A program made the position numbers and the translations under genes. Shown here in pieces: positions 1 to 11,891 of a stretch of DNA of 64,000 nucleotides; the first letter of the stretch is position 1; each line of letters begins with the position of its first letter. Under the pieces are notes generated by a model, which saw nothing but the letters and a program-made list of their open reading frames with translations, was not told where the DNA came from and made no database searches. Source of the DNA: Apium graveolens (lineage: Eukaryota; Streptophyta; Magnoliopsida; Apiales; Apiaceae); the NCBI RefSeq assembly GCF_009905375.1, contig NC_133647.1, forward strand, positions 138,317,263 through 138,381,262, read 5' to 3'.

Positions 1-826
1 AATACTTGCATGATAAGATTTAAAATAAATATCACTTGAACAATAAGTAATGATAGAAATACTTGCCTTTGGATTTTAGCAGTTAGTCACACTCGCAATG
101 ACACATCTATTATGATATTCTGTCTCAAAATATCACCGTCTTTCTTTTCAACACTTTACTGATGTACTGCTCCTGCGATTGCTAGAAGCCAGATATCCAA
201 TACCATTCCATTCCATTCTTTATCCAACGTCTTGTCCCGATCAACTCGAGAGATCCGCATCTATAATTAAAAGATATAGCTTTAATTGTCTAAATGATAA
301 TTACTTGACGAACGGCGCGTCAAAACCCTATCGTCTACCCATACGATAGCCCACATATAAATATAACAGACAAACACAGGACTCTTAATCCACACACACA
401 CATAATTCACATAGCACATAAGCACATAACTCATGTATCACTTAATTCATATCACATATGACTCAGTAATTAATAATACAAATAATCCTCAATCACAACT
501 AAGTCACACACAATTAATATTACATACAACACATAGCAGACATAATATCCATCCAATCCCTAATATTACTAAACGAACTCAATTTACCGATATCAATAAA
601 ATGATCGGTTTTCAAATAAACTTTTGAAAATAATACATTTAAGTAAATGTTTTCAGATATTAACAAGGACCGATATAACACTCAACAATTAGCACATTAC
701 CAATTAATAACACAAACTCGTCAAATAGGAATTAAATATCCACCATTTTATTCCTTCTAAATCAGAAAATCACATAAACATATTCAAATATTAATAATAA
801 TAATTCTGAAAATATGGGATATCACA
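1..826 (-). mobile_element. Probable LTR terminus of an unidentified LTR retrotransposon, cut by window edge
   Basis: This AT-rich stretch has no credible coding sequence; its only ORF of note, 64 codons at 433-627, has no recognisable motif. It ends with GGGATATCACA. Read on the minus strand this begins TGTGATATCCC, the TG start expected of a plant gypsy LTR. At 827 copia coding sequence begins abruptly with the residues SWLWH, while all of gag is missing. The simplest reading is that an LTR element inserted into the copia element and ends at 826; the next bases AAAGT would then be its 5 bp target duplication, with the partner outside the window. It could instead be unrelated sequence joined by a deletion. 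Confidence 0.4.
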
Positions 827-1766
827 AAAGTTGGCTATGGCACAAGAAGCTATCCCATTTAAACTTCAAGACCATGAATAAGCTGGTAAAGAAAGAACTA
901 GTAACATGCATTCCTCTAGTGGAGTTTACAAAGGATGGACTGTGTGATGCCTGCCAAAAAGGGAAGCAGATCAAAGCATCATTCAGGAATAAACTTGATT
1001 CAGCAATTGAAGAGCCTCTGCAACTGCTTCACATGGATCTGTTTGGACCAGTCAATGTATTGTCAATTTCAAAGAAAAGATTTTGCCTAGTAATTGTAGA
1101 TGATTTCTGAAAGTTCTCTTGGACATATTTCCTAAAGTCTAAAGATGAGGCTAGTGAAATCATCATCAATCACATAAGGCAAGTTAACAATCATCCTGAT
1201 TTCAAAGTTAGAAGAATCAGGAGTGACAATGGAACTGAGTTCAAGAACTATGTCATGAGAGCATTTTGTGAGGAAAATGGGATCTTGCATGAGTTCTCAG
1301 CAGCAAGGACTCCACAACAGAATGGAGTAGTGGAAAGAAAGAATAGATCTCTTATTGAAGCTGCAAGGACAATGCTTGAAGAATCAAAATTACCAACATA
1401 TTTCTGGGCTGAAGCTGTAAACACTGCATGCTACACTCAGAACATCTCTCTGATTAATCAAGAAAGATGCATGACTCCTTATCAATTGTTCAAGAACAAG
1501 AAGCCAACTCTAAACTTTCTTCATGTCTTTGGCTGTAAATGCTATATTCTGAGAAATCAAACTGATCAAAATGGGAAGTTTGATGCTAAAGCAGATGAAG
1601 GAATTTTTGTTGAATATGCTGTTGGAAAAGCATATAGAGTCTACAATCTAAGAACCAACATTGTTGTGGAATATATACATGTTGTGTTTGATGATAAAAA
1701 GATTGAAGGACTGAGAGATGGAGATTACCATGAGAGCCTCAAATTCCACAATGTTGAGATGGTCAG
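827..1766 (+). pseudogene. Copia pol: GAG-pre-integrase and integrase core (split, broken)
   Basis: The conceptual product opens with an HHCC zinc-binding site (LWHKKLSHLNF, then CDACQKGK) and continues into the integrase core. The three acidic positions are visible as HMDLFGP, RSDNGTEF and QQNGVVERKNR. An in-frame TGA at 1108-1110 follows VDDF; the same frame reopens at once and runs to 1766. There it is cut by the Tekay-1 insertion and resumes at 15922 in the same frame, reading MVSDGSDDESDQ across the repaired site. The apparent ORF tail beyond 1766 is read-through into the Tekay LTR. Integrase inserts the cDNA into the genome; this copy cannot act because of the stop and the 14 kb insertion. 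Confidence 0.9.
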
Positions 1767-3464
1767 TGTAACACCCCCAGATCCGGGGTCAGGGAGCCGG
1801 GTCGTCACGGTCTTTCTTTCCACAATATCACTTCACTTAATTAATAATAAATAACCTTATGCTGTGACCCCACACTAACACACACCACAACCCGTTATAG
1901 TCTCAGAGATGAAATTAAAATAAGTACAAGTCCTTGAATCCACAATTAAAAGTTATTACAACCCAAAATGATTACTTGATAAATTTACAGTTAATTGCCA
2001 TTATCTGCCACAAGTTATAATTATACATAATTGATTCTCAAAAGTAGAATGCCTGATCTATCAATAGATCTACCTCTGCAGCTATAGCAGCTACAACATC
2101 AACAGGAAGACGCGAGACGCTTCCCACGCGCTTGCGCTGGGTCTGCTGGAGTCTGGCCATCTTTCCTAACTGTTGTTGTGTGATGAAGAAATAAAGCAAG
2201 AGTGAGCCTTACAGCTCGCAAGATGATATATAGTGATAACAATAATACAAGTATCTAAATGGATACTTACTAGAATCTTTTATCATGTATAAGGTAATTA
2301 CTTACTGGGTATAAGTTTTAAAAGAAGATAAAGTTACCAATTACTTCGCTACACTTATACCATTTTAGAATCTACTAGAACTACTACTGTTCCAAGTATA
2401 ATAAGATTCAAGAGGTCATCCCATAGATGAGACCACAATAAAACTTGAAAATATTTGATCTTTGAAATATTTTGAAAAGAAATGAAGTTACGAGATACTT
2501 CATTCAATGGATACACCAATAAAACTGTTTGACCCTGTCAATGCTTTGGCAACCACCCATTAGTACCCTTTCGATCGAAATGCTACGGGTAGTGTTGCAG
2601 AATTATCCAAATGGATGATGAACTCATTACGGGAGTTTTCCGTGCCAGGAAGACCACTTACGATGATCAGTCGTAGTAGTACAACCCCATCATTTTCTAC
2701 ATGTAGAGGAGAACCTGTCGGATTTACTTGTCAACCGAACACTGAACTCCTAAGGAATGGACCGCCTTAGCAGAACTTCCAGGCCATTTGGGCCAATATA
2801 ATAAGGCTGGGCCGGCGCTACTCGACCACTTACGCCACTCCTAGTTCAGATGAAATCCATGACTCTGAAACGTAAAGCTCGTCCCCACTTTCCCCAAGTA
2901 GAAACTTGTTGATACGGCTCCACCAAGAAGTCGTATCTAGTTGGAAAGGAAAACTCACCGATATTTCCCAGGCGATGCCTGTTAATGGATTAACTTGTTC
3001 CAAGAATTTTACTTCCCGAGTGTTGGGTAAGTAATCAAAAACTCTTTTATCAAGACAACAACCTTGTTGCGAATATAAAATACACCACAGAGCCGGATCC
3101 CTCCGGTTTTAAGCGAGTATTTAAATCCCCTTTTTAAAAGGAAGATCTTAAATATAAAAATGAGTTTTGGGATCCGCTCTAACTTTTGAAAATCATTTTA
3201 AAGACTTGAAAACACTTTAAAGAGTGTTTGGAATAATGCTGATTTAATAAAGTAAATCAGTCTCAATATAAAGAAATATCTGAATATTATTATTTAAATT
3301 ATATTCCCTGTAAAGGGTAATTGAAGTAAAAGTTGGAAAACTTATACTTGAAATGAATAGTAAATAATCAAAGATATACTTATACGAAAGTAATATCTTT
3401 ATTTGAATATCAAAAGTAAGTTTGATTATCGAACATTATTCTTTAATAAATAAAGAATATTAAT

Positions 3465-3645
3465 AAATAATAAGCGGAGTCATAATACCTCGAATGAATA
3501 TTATAAATAATATTCATTAATAAAATAAAGGAGTCATACATCCTCAAATGAATATCCAAGTAATATTCAATAAATAATATAAAGGAGTCATAAGTCCTCG
3601 AATGAATATTCAAGATAATATTCATTAATAAAATAAAGTTATCGA
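3465..3645. repeat. Short tandem array in Tekay-1 LTR, about three 54-55 bp units
   Basis: Each unit carries GGAGTCATA, then CCTCRAATGAATAT, then an AATATTCA half that can pair with the earlier TGAATATT. Three units lie here and three in the sister LTR (about 13590-13765). The related solo LTR at 37072-41408 has about eight. Confidence 0.75.
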
Positions 3646-3677
3646 ATAAACCTTATTCGATTAATAGTTTTGAAAAC

Positions 3678-3731
3678 TATTACCATATATATATATAAAA
3701 TATATATATAGATATATATATATATATATAA
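3678..3731. repeat. TA microsatellite in Tekay-1 LTR
   Basis: Near-pure TA dinucleotide tract inside the LTR. The homologous tracts at about 13809-13842 and 39324-39362 differ in length, as expected of slippage. Confidence 0.85.
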
Positions 3732-5807
3732 TCTACTCGGGATCCTCGACTCCCGGTTTTAGAAAATACTTTCACCTTTGGGTCCCTATACTAAGGGTAT
3801 ATGCAAATTACCGTTATTCTCTAGCATAGGTATTATCAACTGAACCAACAGATATATATGGCAAGAATATGAAACAGGCATGCATATGTACCATATCACA
3901 TGCTACAATATATCGCAAGAATTTGCTAATATAACCATCATGCATCTATTACAAGATAATGCATATACAAGTGTATACATCACAACAACAGTATAACGGG
4001 TAGAAAACTTGCCTGAGCGACCGGGGGTGATAAAAGGCTCGGGATGAGTCTGGTAACCTATAAACAACAAGTAAGTTGGAATTAAACCAAAGTCACTTGT
4101 AAATCTATACTTTAACTAACTTAGACTCTAACGCTTGTTTTTGCGATTACTGATTCTCTTAAGTCACTCGAGTACCCTCGGCTCCACCATTTTTAATAAT
4201 TTAACCATTATGAGTTTTAAGGCGATTCCTTCGCGAGTGTCTTACCAACTTCCTAACACTCTTACCATAATTGTTTCATACACTAATTAACCCTTTTTGG
4301 TCTTTAACCTATGTTTCAAAGTAAGGCGAGGGGAAAAGTTTCGTTCGCGAAACGCCGTTACTTAAAACGGTCGTTTCTCCTAAACCGTACATCGGAATCA
4401 AACGAACTACATATCAAAATGAAGCTCGTAACATGAACTATATAAACATGGCAATGGTCATAATCTAGTAGGGAGTTCTCGGGTCCATATGTTATGAACA
4501 AAAGCAGTCTAAAGTAAATCGGACATTACGACGGCTATGTTTACGCGATTTTCCAAATTTAAACCAATTCAAAACAACCACAATTCAACCCCAATTCACA
4601 ATCCAATCAAAACTCCATCCATATTAATTTACAACATCCCCAAATCAACTCATTATAATCAATTTACTTAATCCTAAAACTTGAATTTAAACTATACTAC
4701 ATTCTTTAATCAAATCATATGATTCAAACATTCCAATCTCCACCATTCCAACCCAAACTCTTAAACAAACAAGTTTCAAGCTGCTCTTTACTCTAACAAC
4801 CAAAATCAACCTAATATACAAATTAAAGCTAGGGTTTGGAGATGATATACCTTCCTTGAAATGGTGTGAGTAGCTAGGAAGCCTTAGGAAGCCTTGAGGA
4901 GTCTTAGGAAAGCTTGGATCTTAAAGGAAAAGCAAGAAAAATCAAGTTAAAAACCTTGAAATCACTATTCATTGTCTTCTTCATTGATTTATTGGAGAAG
5001 ATAGGGAATGAATGGGATGCTTAAACTCATAATATAGCCATATATATGCATAAGGAACACTAGGGAATTATCTTATCAATTTAGGAGGCTTGGATCTTGG
5101 ATTTTGAAAATTCTTTCCTTTGAAATTGTAAAAAGCCGAGAGCAAGCTTTTGTTGAAGAGAAATAGATTTCTTTTATTTTGATGAAATGATTTGTTTGGC
5201 TTGGTGGATGTAATTTTGTTTTTGTTTTGGTTAATTACCTTTTTAGCCTTAACTTTGTGTGGTTCTACTTCAACCACATCTCCTTCCTTCCCATGTCATG
5301 CTTATGTCATGCTATGATGTCATCTTCCCCTCCTTGTCCTCTTCTCATTGGTTGGGTGACATCATCCTCTCTAATCCCTTTGATTAACTTCCTAATTGTT
5401 TGCCTAATGACCGCTGATCTGTTATACGGTTCGCTTAACTCTCGTTTTCGTTTATCGTTTGAGGGATCATACCCGGGATCTTATTACTTAGGTTCCCTTA
5501 ACCTTTCTTAATATATTATATTCCTTTTATGATCCTCTCTTATAATCCTTTAATTTAAATCCTTTTTATCCTGTTATCTTATACTCAATTCTTTCCGTAT
5601 CTAATGGATTTCCGGGAAAAATCAAAGTGTTCGGTATTGGATTCTGACGATCTTTACATACACTTATATACCATGTAGAGTACTAATAAAATCTCAGAAT
5701 ATCCATAACAGAACCCCTACATAGTGTGGCATGAAAAGTTTTCTCATTCAGCTAAAACACTATTCATAAGGGTTACAAAAAGTTGAAAATTTTGGGGGTT
5801 ATTATAG

Positions 5808-5819
5808 TCTCCCCTCCTT
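5808..5819 (-). other. Polypurine tract of Tekay-1
   Basis: The minus strand reads AAGGAGGGGAGA immediately before the 3' LTR, the purine run used to prime plus-strand cDNA synthesis. Confidence 0.8.
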
Positions 5820-5839
5820 AAAAGGATTCCGTCCCGGAA

Positions 5840-7777
5840 TCAAATAGAAAACAAATGGGGGTACTTTTCTAGCATTGCGCTCTCTAGTTCCCAAGTTGAT
5901 TCTTCTACATTATGATTCTGCCATAGTACTCTGACTAGCTTGATCACTTTGTTCTGAAGCACCTGCTCCTTCTTATCTATAATCCTTACTGGCTTCTCCA
6001 CATAAGTCAGATCTGGTTGCATATCCACCTGCTCGTACTCCACTATGTGTCTGGCATCCCGATGATACTTCCTTAGCATTGATACATGGAACACATTATG
6101 AACTTGTTGCAAGTTAGGGGGTAAGGCTAGCTCGTAAGCTAACTTTCCAATCCGTCTTAATATCTCAAAAGGTCCAATGTACCTTGGGCTTAGTTTTCCT
6201 TTCTTTCCGAACCTCATTAATCCCTTCCAAGGGGATACCTTTAGCAGTACTAAGTCCCCGACTTCATATTCCTTGTCCTTTCGGGCTAGGTCTGCATATT
6301 TCTTCTGTCTGTCTTGGGCTGCTACAAGCCGTCCTCTTATAAGATCCACTATGTCTTTGGTTCTTTGGACCACTTCGGGTCCGAGCATCTTCCGCTCTCC
6401 TACTTCATCCCAGTATAAGGGAGATCGACACCTTCTTCCGTACAGGGCCTCATAAGGTGGCATTCCGATGCTAGCATGAAAGCTATTGTTATAAGAAAAC
6501 TCGATCAACGGCAAGTGGTCATCCCAACTTCCTTTAAGGTCTATTGCACAGACTCTCAACATATCCTCTAGTGTCTGGATGGTCCTTTCACTCTGCCCAT
6601 CCGTCTGGGGATGGTACGCGGTACTCATATTTAACTTGGTCCTCGCACATTCTTGAAAGCTCCTCCAAAATCTGGAGTTGAACCTGGGGTCTCGGTCTGA
6701 GACAATGGACGCTGGGACTCCATGTCGCGTCACTATTTCCTTAAGGTAAATGTCCACCAGTCTATCGACTGTGTATCTCTCTTTGATAGGAATGAAATAG
6801 GCTAACTTTGTCAGTTGGTCTATAATTACCCATATGGCGTCATGATTGGCTTTCGTCCTTGGCAAGCCTACAACAAAATCCATCGCTATCTGTTCCCATT
6901 TCCACTCGGGAATCTCCAGGGGTCGTAAAAGTCCACTGGGTCTCTGGTGCTCTGCCTTTACTCTTTGGCAAGCCAAACATTTGTTTACCCATTCTGCTAC
7001 ATCCCTCTTCATGTTGGGCCACCAGTAATATTCCTTCAAATCCCTATACATCTTGGTACTTCCCGGGTGAATGGAATACCTTGAACTATGGCTTTCATCC
7101 AAAATCTCATCTTTAAGCTCTTGAACGTTCGGAACCCAAATCCGGTAGGAGTACCTCATTATCCCTTTATCATCTTTCTCAGTATGGATCTCCTCTCCAG
7201 TCATTGACTTTCTGCCTTCATTCATTATTTTCTCTTGGCACAATCGGATCTTTTCCAATAACTCTGGATGCATTGAGATCTCAAAAAGCTTTTCAGTTCC
7301 GGTTCCGGTTACCTTTACTTCTATTTCCATTCTCTCAAAATCCCTTATCAATTCTTCCGAAGTCGCTGTCATTCCGAGTCTTTCCTTTCTACTAAGGGCG
7401 TCAGCCACCACATTGGCTTTCCCCGGATGATAGAGAATCTCACAATCATAGTCCTTGATTAGTTCTAACCATCTCCTCTGGCGCATGTTGAGCTCTTTCT
7501 GCTTAAATATGTACTTGAGGCTCTTATGGTCTGTGAAAATCTCGCACTTCTCTCCATACAAGTAGTGCCTCCAAATTTTTAAGGCAAATACTATTACCGC
7601 GAGCTCAAGGTCATGAGTAGGATATCTAATCTCGTATTCCTTCAGTTGTCTCGATGCATACGCAATCACTTTACCGTGCTGCATAAGCACACACCCTAAT
7701 CCTTTGTGCGATGCGTCACTATATATCACAAAATCTCCTTTTCCGTCCGACAATGCCAACACCGGAACCGTTACCAA
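5840..7777 (-). pseudogene. Tekay-1 pol C-terminal part: RNase H, integrase, chromodomain
   Basis: 645-codon open stretch whose first codon here is TTG, because it is the continuation of gag-pol after an in-frame TAG (7793-7795) rather than a separate gene. Domains in order: RNase H from about residue 15 ([23 protein letters not shown]), the HHCC integrase finger ([11 protein letters not shown], then CLACQRVK), and the integrase core with [21 protein letters not shown] and [13 protein letters not shown] supplying the acidic triad. A chromodomain-like tail follows ([20 protein letters not shown]), ending PHLFSI. The chromodomain is thought to steer chromovirus integration to modified chromatin. 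The domain signatures themselves look intact. Confidence 0.92.
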
Positions 7778-7792
7778 CCTTTTCTTTAATTC

Positions 7793-8176
7793 CTAAAAAC
7801 TGTTCTCGCATTTCTCCGTCCATTCAAACTTCTCTGTCTTACGAGTAAGTCGTGTCAAAGGGGTTGCGATCTTCGCAAAGTCTTGTACAAATCTACGATA
7901 GTAGCCGGCCAATCCTATGAAACTCCTTACCTCTGTGGGTGTGGTTGGCCTTTCCCAATTTGAGACCGCCTCTATCTTGGAGGGGTCGACCAATACTCCT
8001 TCTTTATTGATCACATGTCCTAAAAACTGTACTTCATTCCGCCAGAATTCACACTTCGAGAATTTGGCATACAACTGCTCCTCTCTGAGTATTCCTAGAG
8101 CTATCCTCAAATGCTCTGCATGTTCTGCCTCAGTCCTGGAGTAGATCAAAATATCATCGATAAAACTATCACACAC
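7793..8176 (-). pseudogene. Tekay-1 RT C-terminal segment between a frameshift and a stop
   Basis: Continues the RT palm from the catalytic box (FIDDILIYS, the YxDD equivalent) through [20 protein letters not shown], typical of gypsy RT thumb and connection. At its upstream end a one-base deletion in the codons just before IDD (near 8163) separates it from the 800-codon gag-RT frame. At its downstream end a TAG (7793-7795) interrupts SF-ELKKRL in the RT/RNase H linker. Only these two lesions break gag-pol in this element. Confidence 0.9.
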
Positions 8177-10548
8177 TTGTCCAAGTACTTCTTAAATACT
8201 CTATTCATTAAATCCATGAAAGCCGCTGGGGCGTTGGTTAATCCAAAGGACATTACCAAGAACTCATAATGCCCATACCTGGTACGGAACGCTGTCTTGG
8301 AAATTTCTTCGGGTTTAATCTTTAGTTGGTGATATCCAGTTCTCAGGTCAATTTTGGAAAAATAAACAGCATCCTTTAGCTGGTCGAACAGATCGTCTAT
8401 TCTAGGTAATGGGTACCTGTTCATTATGGTTAGCTTGTTCAACTCTCGATAGTCGATGCACAGCCTCATGGTCCCATCTTTCTTCTTAACAAATAAAACT
8501 GGTGCTCCCCACGGAGACACACTGGGTCTTATCATACCCTTATCCAAGAGTTCCTGCAATTGGATAGCTAATTCCTTCATTTCTAACGGGGCTAACCGGT
8601 AAGGTGCTTTTGAAACTGGCGCCGTCCCTGGGGCCAACTCAATAGCAAATTCAATCACTCTATCGGGTGGTAATCCCGGAAGGTCTTGTGGGAATACGTC
8701 TTCAAATTCGTTGACTACCGGAATATCTTGTAAGTTGGGCACCTCCTTCTGCGTGTCCACCACATAGGCTAGGTAGGCCTCATTTCCTTTTCGTAGCATC
8801 CTTCTGGCCTGGGCCATAGTCAAAAATTTCTGTGTCTGCCTCTTTCCTCTAAATATAACTTCTTTCTTCCCTGGGATATTTAACTTAACTTTCTTCCCTT
8901 TACAGTCTATCTGAGCATCATTGCTAGATAGCCAGTCCATTCCCAAAATTACATCAAACTCCCCTAATTTAAAAGGAATCAGATCAACACTAAAAGATTG
9001 CTCCCCTATGCCTATCTCACAGGCGGGGTGAATCTGGTTAACAGGAATAATCTCATGATTGGCTATTTTTACTTGTAAGGGCTCTATCAAGGGTTCAGCC
9101 TTAAGTCTTAACTTACGCGCAAGGTCCTTTGATATAAAAGATTTAGTTGCTCCCAAATCAAATAAAACGTTTGCACTGACTGAATTTAGAGAAAGGGTAC
9201 CTGCTATCACATCTGAATCTTTCATAGCATCCTGGACTGTCATGTTGAAAGTCCTCGCAGTAGGTGGCTTATTGGAGGCAGCCCTGCTGGCTCCTGAAGC
9301 TGCTGGTTTGTTCATTGGGCATTCCCTCTTCCAATGACCCGGGCGTCCACACTGATGATAAGTGGTGGTTGGAATGACGGCAGGGGCTGACGAAGGGCAT
9401 TTGTGAGCATAGTGGCCCACTTGCCCACACTTAAAGCAGGTTACTAGCTTTCCCTTACATTCCCCGGAATGCATTCTTCCACAAGTGTTACAGGCTGGCA
9501 ATAGGGGTCGAGACTGGTTGGAATAGGACATTCTTGACTTCTGGTCGCTCTGGCTCACACTCACGCTCATTGGCCGCTTAAACCCAGTGTTCTTTCCCGG
9601 TAGGGACACTGCTCCTCGATTAAATCTAGTTAGGAAGCTCCTTCCTGTGGAACCTCCACCCATGCTCATACTTTTCCTCTTTATTCCCTTCTTCTCTCTT
9701 TCCTTCTGTATCTGTTCACTTCCGGCTTCTACAATTGTTGCCTTTTGCACCAGAGTGGCATAATCCGTAAGCTCAAGGATTGCCACCATATTCTGAATCC
9801 ACGGTTTCAGTCCCTGCTGAAACCTCTTAGCTTTCTTTTCCTCGGTGCTCACAAACTCCGGCACAAACCTTGATAACTCAGTAAATTTCGCTTCGTACTC
9901 TGCTACAGATAAGTTATTCTGCTTTAGCTCCAAGAACTTGAGCTCCATCTGGTTTTCCATAAACCTCGGGAAATACTTTCCCAGAAACAACAGACTGAAT
10001 CTCTCCCAGGTTATAATAGCATCTGTCTCCATATTTTTCTTGGCCTCCCACCAGTAGTTACCCTCTCCTTTCAGAAGGTAGGTAGCAAATACAGTCTTCT
10101 GTGCCTCATCGGTACTCAAAATCTCAAAGGATTTCTCCATTTCCTTTAACCATGCCCTTGTCTCAACTGGGTCGGCTGATCCGTGGAACTCAGGGGGCTT
10201 AAGGGACTTAAAAGCCCTGAAAGAGTTTGCCACAACATTGTTATTTCCTTGAGGGGGTGGGTTGGGTTGACGTTCCAAGTTCTGCCTTAGGAGTTGCATG
10301 AACTGGCCCATGAGATCCATGCCTGGGTTTGGTACTGGTTGCTCAACCTCAGTTTCTCCTTCTTCAGCCTCTATCTCAAATCCCTCAACATCATATGTTT
10401 CCTCTTCCTCTTCATACAGGGAGTCATCCTGTTTCACATAATCCTTGTCTTCCTCTTCACTGTGTTCCTGGTTCCTATCATCCTGGTTATGGCTTCCCTG
10501 GTCCTCAGATCCAGGGTTCGCCCTAGTTCCAATCTTTCTTGGCGGCAT
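8146..10548 (-). pseudogene. Tekay-1 gag, protease and N-terminal RT
   Basis: 800-codon ORF from an ATG at 10546-10548 ([14 protein letters not shown]). An acidic N-terminus (residues 15-70) precedes the capsid-like gag (about 105-280). Cys/His knuckles follow at about 353-364 ([12 protein letters not shown]), 371-384 ([14 protein letters not shown], canonical) and 400-410, where the first Cys is replaced by Tyr ([14 protein letters not shown]). The protease active site at about 464-466 reads FDLGATKSF. Retropepsins need D-S/T-G, so the Leu probably inactivates it. RT starts near 630 ([32 protein letters not shown]). The ORF ends by frameshift just before the catalytic aspartates. Confidence 0.92.
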
Positions 10549-10957
10549 GATACTGATAATAAAAAAAAATTATTGGGAAATTCAACGTTAGGTCACAATC
10601 AAACACAACATTGTGTCTTGCACAATTTTATAATGGGGAGAATGTATCTCGCAATTTTATTATTTTATGATAGTTCTAATACGAAGTGCAGTAATAATAA
10701 TGATAAAAATAGTGATCTCGTCACTAAGGAACTGAACCGAAAGGAAACAAGTATATACATAATGTGAGAAATATATAGTTTGATCTGGTCAAAAGTACAA
10801 CAGTGCTACAGCCATCTGTCCCAAAAGTGATACACAAGAGTCTATCTGTCTAGTCAAAAAAAGGGATGTTATATACAAGTCAACTATCCCGGAAAATTGG
10901 CTCTTACTAAGGCCTCGGCTAACTAGACAACTAGACTATTCCATCTTCAATCCTGAA
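10549..10957 (-). other. Tekay-1 spacer between pre-gag ORF and gag
   Basis: About 410 bp of AT-rich leader with no ORF longer than chance on the minus strand. The plus-strand ORF at 10294-10767 is an antisense shadow of gag and of this leader. Confidence 0.6.
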
Positions 10958-11698
10958 TCACACACCGGAGCGGGTCAGCTCCCATACCCTTTCCATCGCA
11001 CGACGGAAGATATAGTTGGCCTGCCGCCTAGAGATCCTACCATGCCTGTCCCCCTGGAGCGATCTGAGCCTCGCTCGGGACGTGAGCTCTATCCCCGAAA
11101 GCTCCCTCCTCAATGATCGGGGTATAGAAGGACTAGTCTCATAAGCTCGGGTACGCCTGCCCGCCCTCTCCGCATCCAACTCCCTCCTGGCCTCATCCAG
11201 TCGGGCCTCGGCAACAGCCACTCGGGTCCTCAGTACATCCTGAACATAGCCGTGGGCTAACGAAGACTGCCTGTGGGCAGGGTCAAGAGGTGGTGAATCT
11301 GGAGCCGCTGGGGGTGCCTCCTCAGTCTGCCTAGGCTTGGAAGTATGGGTCTCTGAGCTGTCATCATAAGGGATTCAAGATAGTGGTGGAGGGGTAGGAG
11401 CTCTGACCACCGGAAGTGTGGGTAAAGGGGTACCAGCATACACTACCATAGGTCCGACACGCTCCTCAGCTACTGGGACCTCATCCGGGTCCTCCTCATC
11501 TGGAATAGCAATGACCTCTGTCTCTGACTCCTCTGAGGGGTCCTCCTCATCTGAAATAGCAATGACCTCCGTCTCTGACTCCTCTGAAGGGTCCTCCTCA
11601 TCCTCCTCCATCTCAGGCTCCTCCTGATCCTCAACATCTAGCAGTGCCTCATCATGCTCACGCTCGAACATCTCAGGGTCCTCTATCTCAGGCGCCTA
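10958..11698 (-). pseudogene. Tekay-1 pre-gag ORF: acidic repeat and Arg-rich helical protein, unknown function
   Basis: One reading frame between primer site and gag, on the element's sense strand. From the first ATG (11669-11671, MFEREHDEALLD) it gives 238 codons including the stop, broken by one TGA at about 11375-11377. The N-terminal part is strongly acidic, with DEEDPSEESETEVIAI duplicated in tandem, then a Pro-rich linker (RAPTPPPLS). The C-terminal part is Arg-rich and probably helical (EARLDEARRELDAERAGRR) and ends ERVWELTRSGV. Two separate open stretches plus codon continuity through the stop suggest it was once a single gene. No family recognised. Tekay-2 has an ORF in the same position (32109-32534). 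Confidence 0.6.
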
Positions 11699-11875
11699 CA
11701 CATTAAACGAGCTAAGTTACTATCATGATACTTATAAGGGTTCTCGTAAGGGTTTTAATTGTCAGCACTACTTTAAGTCTTTAAGTAGTCCGACCATGAA
11801 CTTGGAAAGAGTTCTTATTATCTTTGTGAGTTTGTTATTATATCGTCGCATCATCTCTGAGGTTTATAACGCTTA

Positions 11876-11887
11876 GCTCTGATACCA
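11876..11887 (-). other. Primer binding site, initiator tRNA-Met type (Tekay-1)
   Basis: The minus strand reads TGGTATCAGAGC four bases inside the 5' LTR, the classic complement of the 3' end of initiator tRNA-Met used by plant gypsy and copia elements. It fixes the element's orientation as minus. Confidence 0.9.
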
Positions 11888-11891
11888 TTTC

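Larger units (their letters stand above)
1767..5806 (-). repeat. Tekay-1 3' LTR (element sense)
   Basis: This 4,040 bp direct repeat matches 11892-15916 along its length. It starts TGTAACACCCCC and ends in TTATTATA, where the other copy ends TTATTACA. It contains a 54-55 bp tandem repeat (about 3465-3645) and a TA microsatellite (3678-3731). A TATA-like run on the minus strand near 5036-5050 could be the LTR promoter. The short ORFs within it (3443-3625, 5068-5277, 5227-5511) recur in the other LTR only because the LTRs are copies; none has a protein motif. Confidence 0.93.

Noticed and set aside
5068..5511. Overlapping ORFs on both strands, repeated at 15178-15642
   Set aside because: They lie in the Tekay-1 LTR and are duplicated only because LTRs are copies; low-complexity products without motifs, not conserved in the solo LTR.
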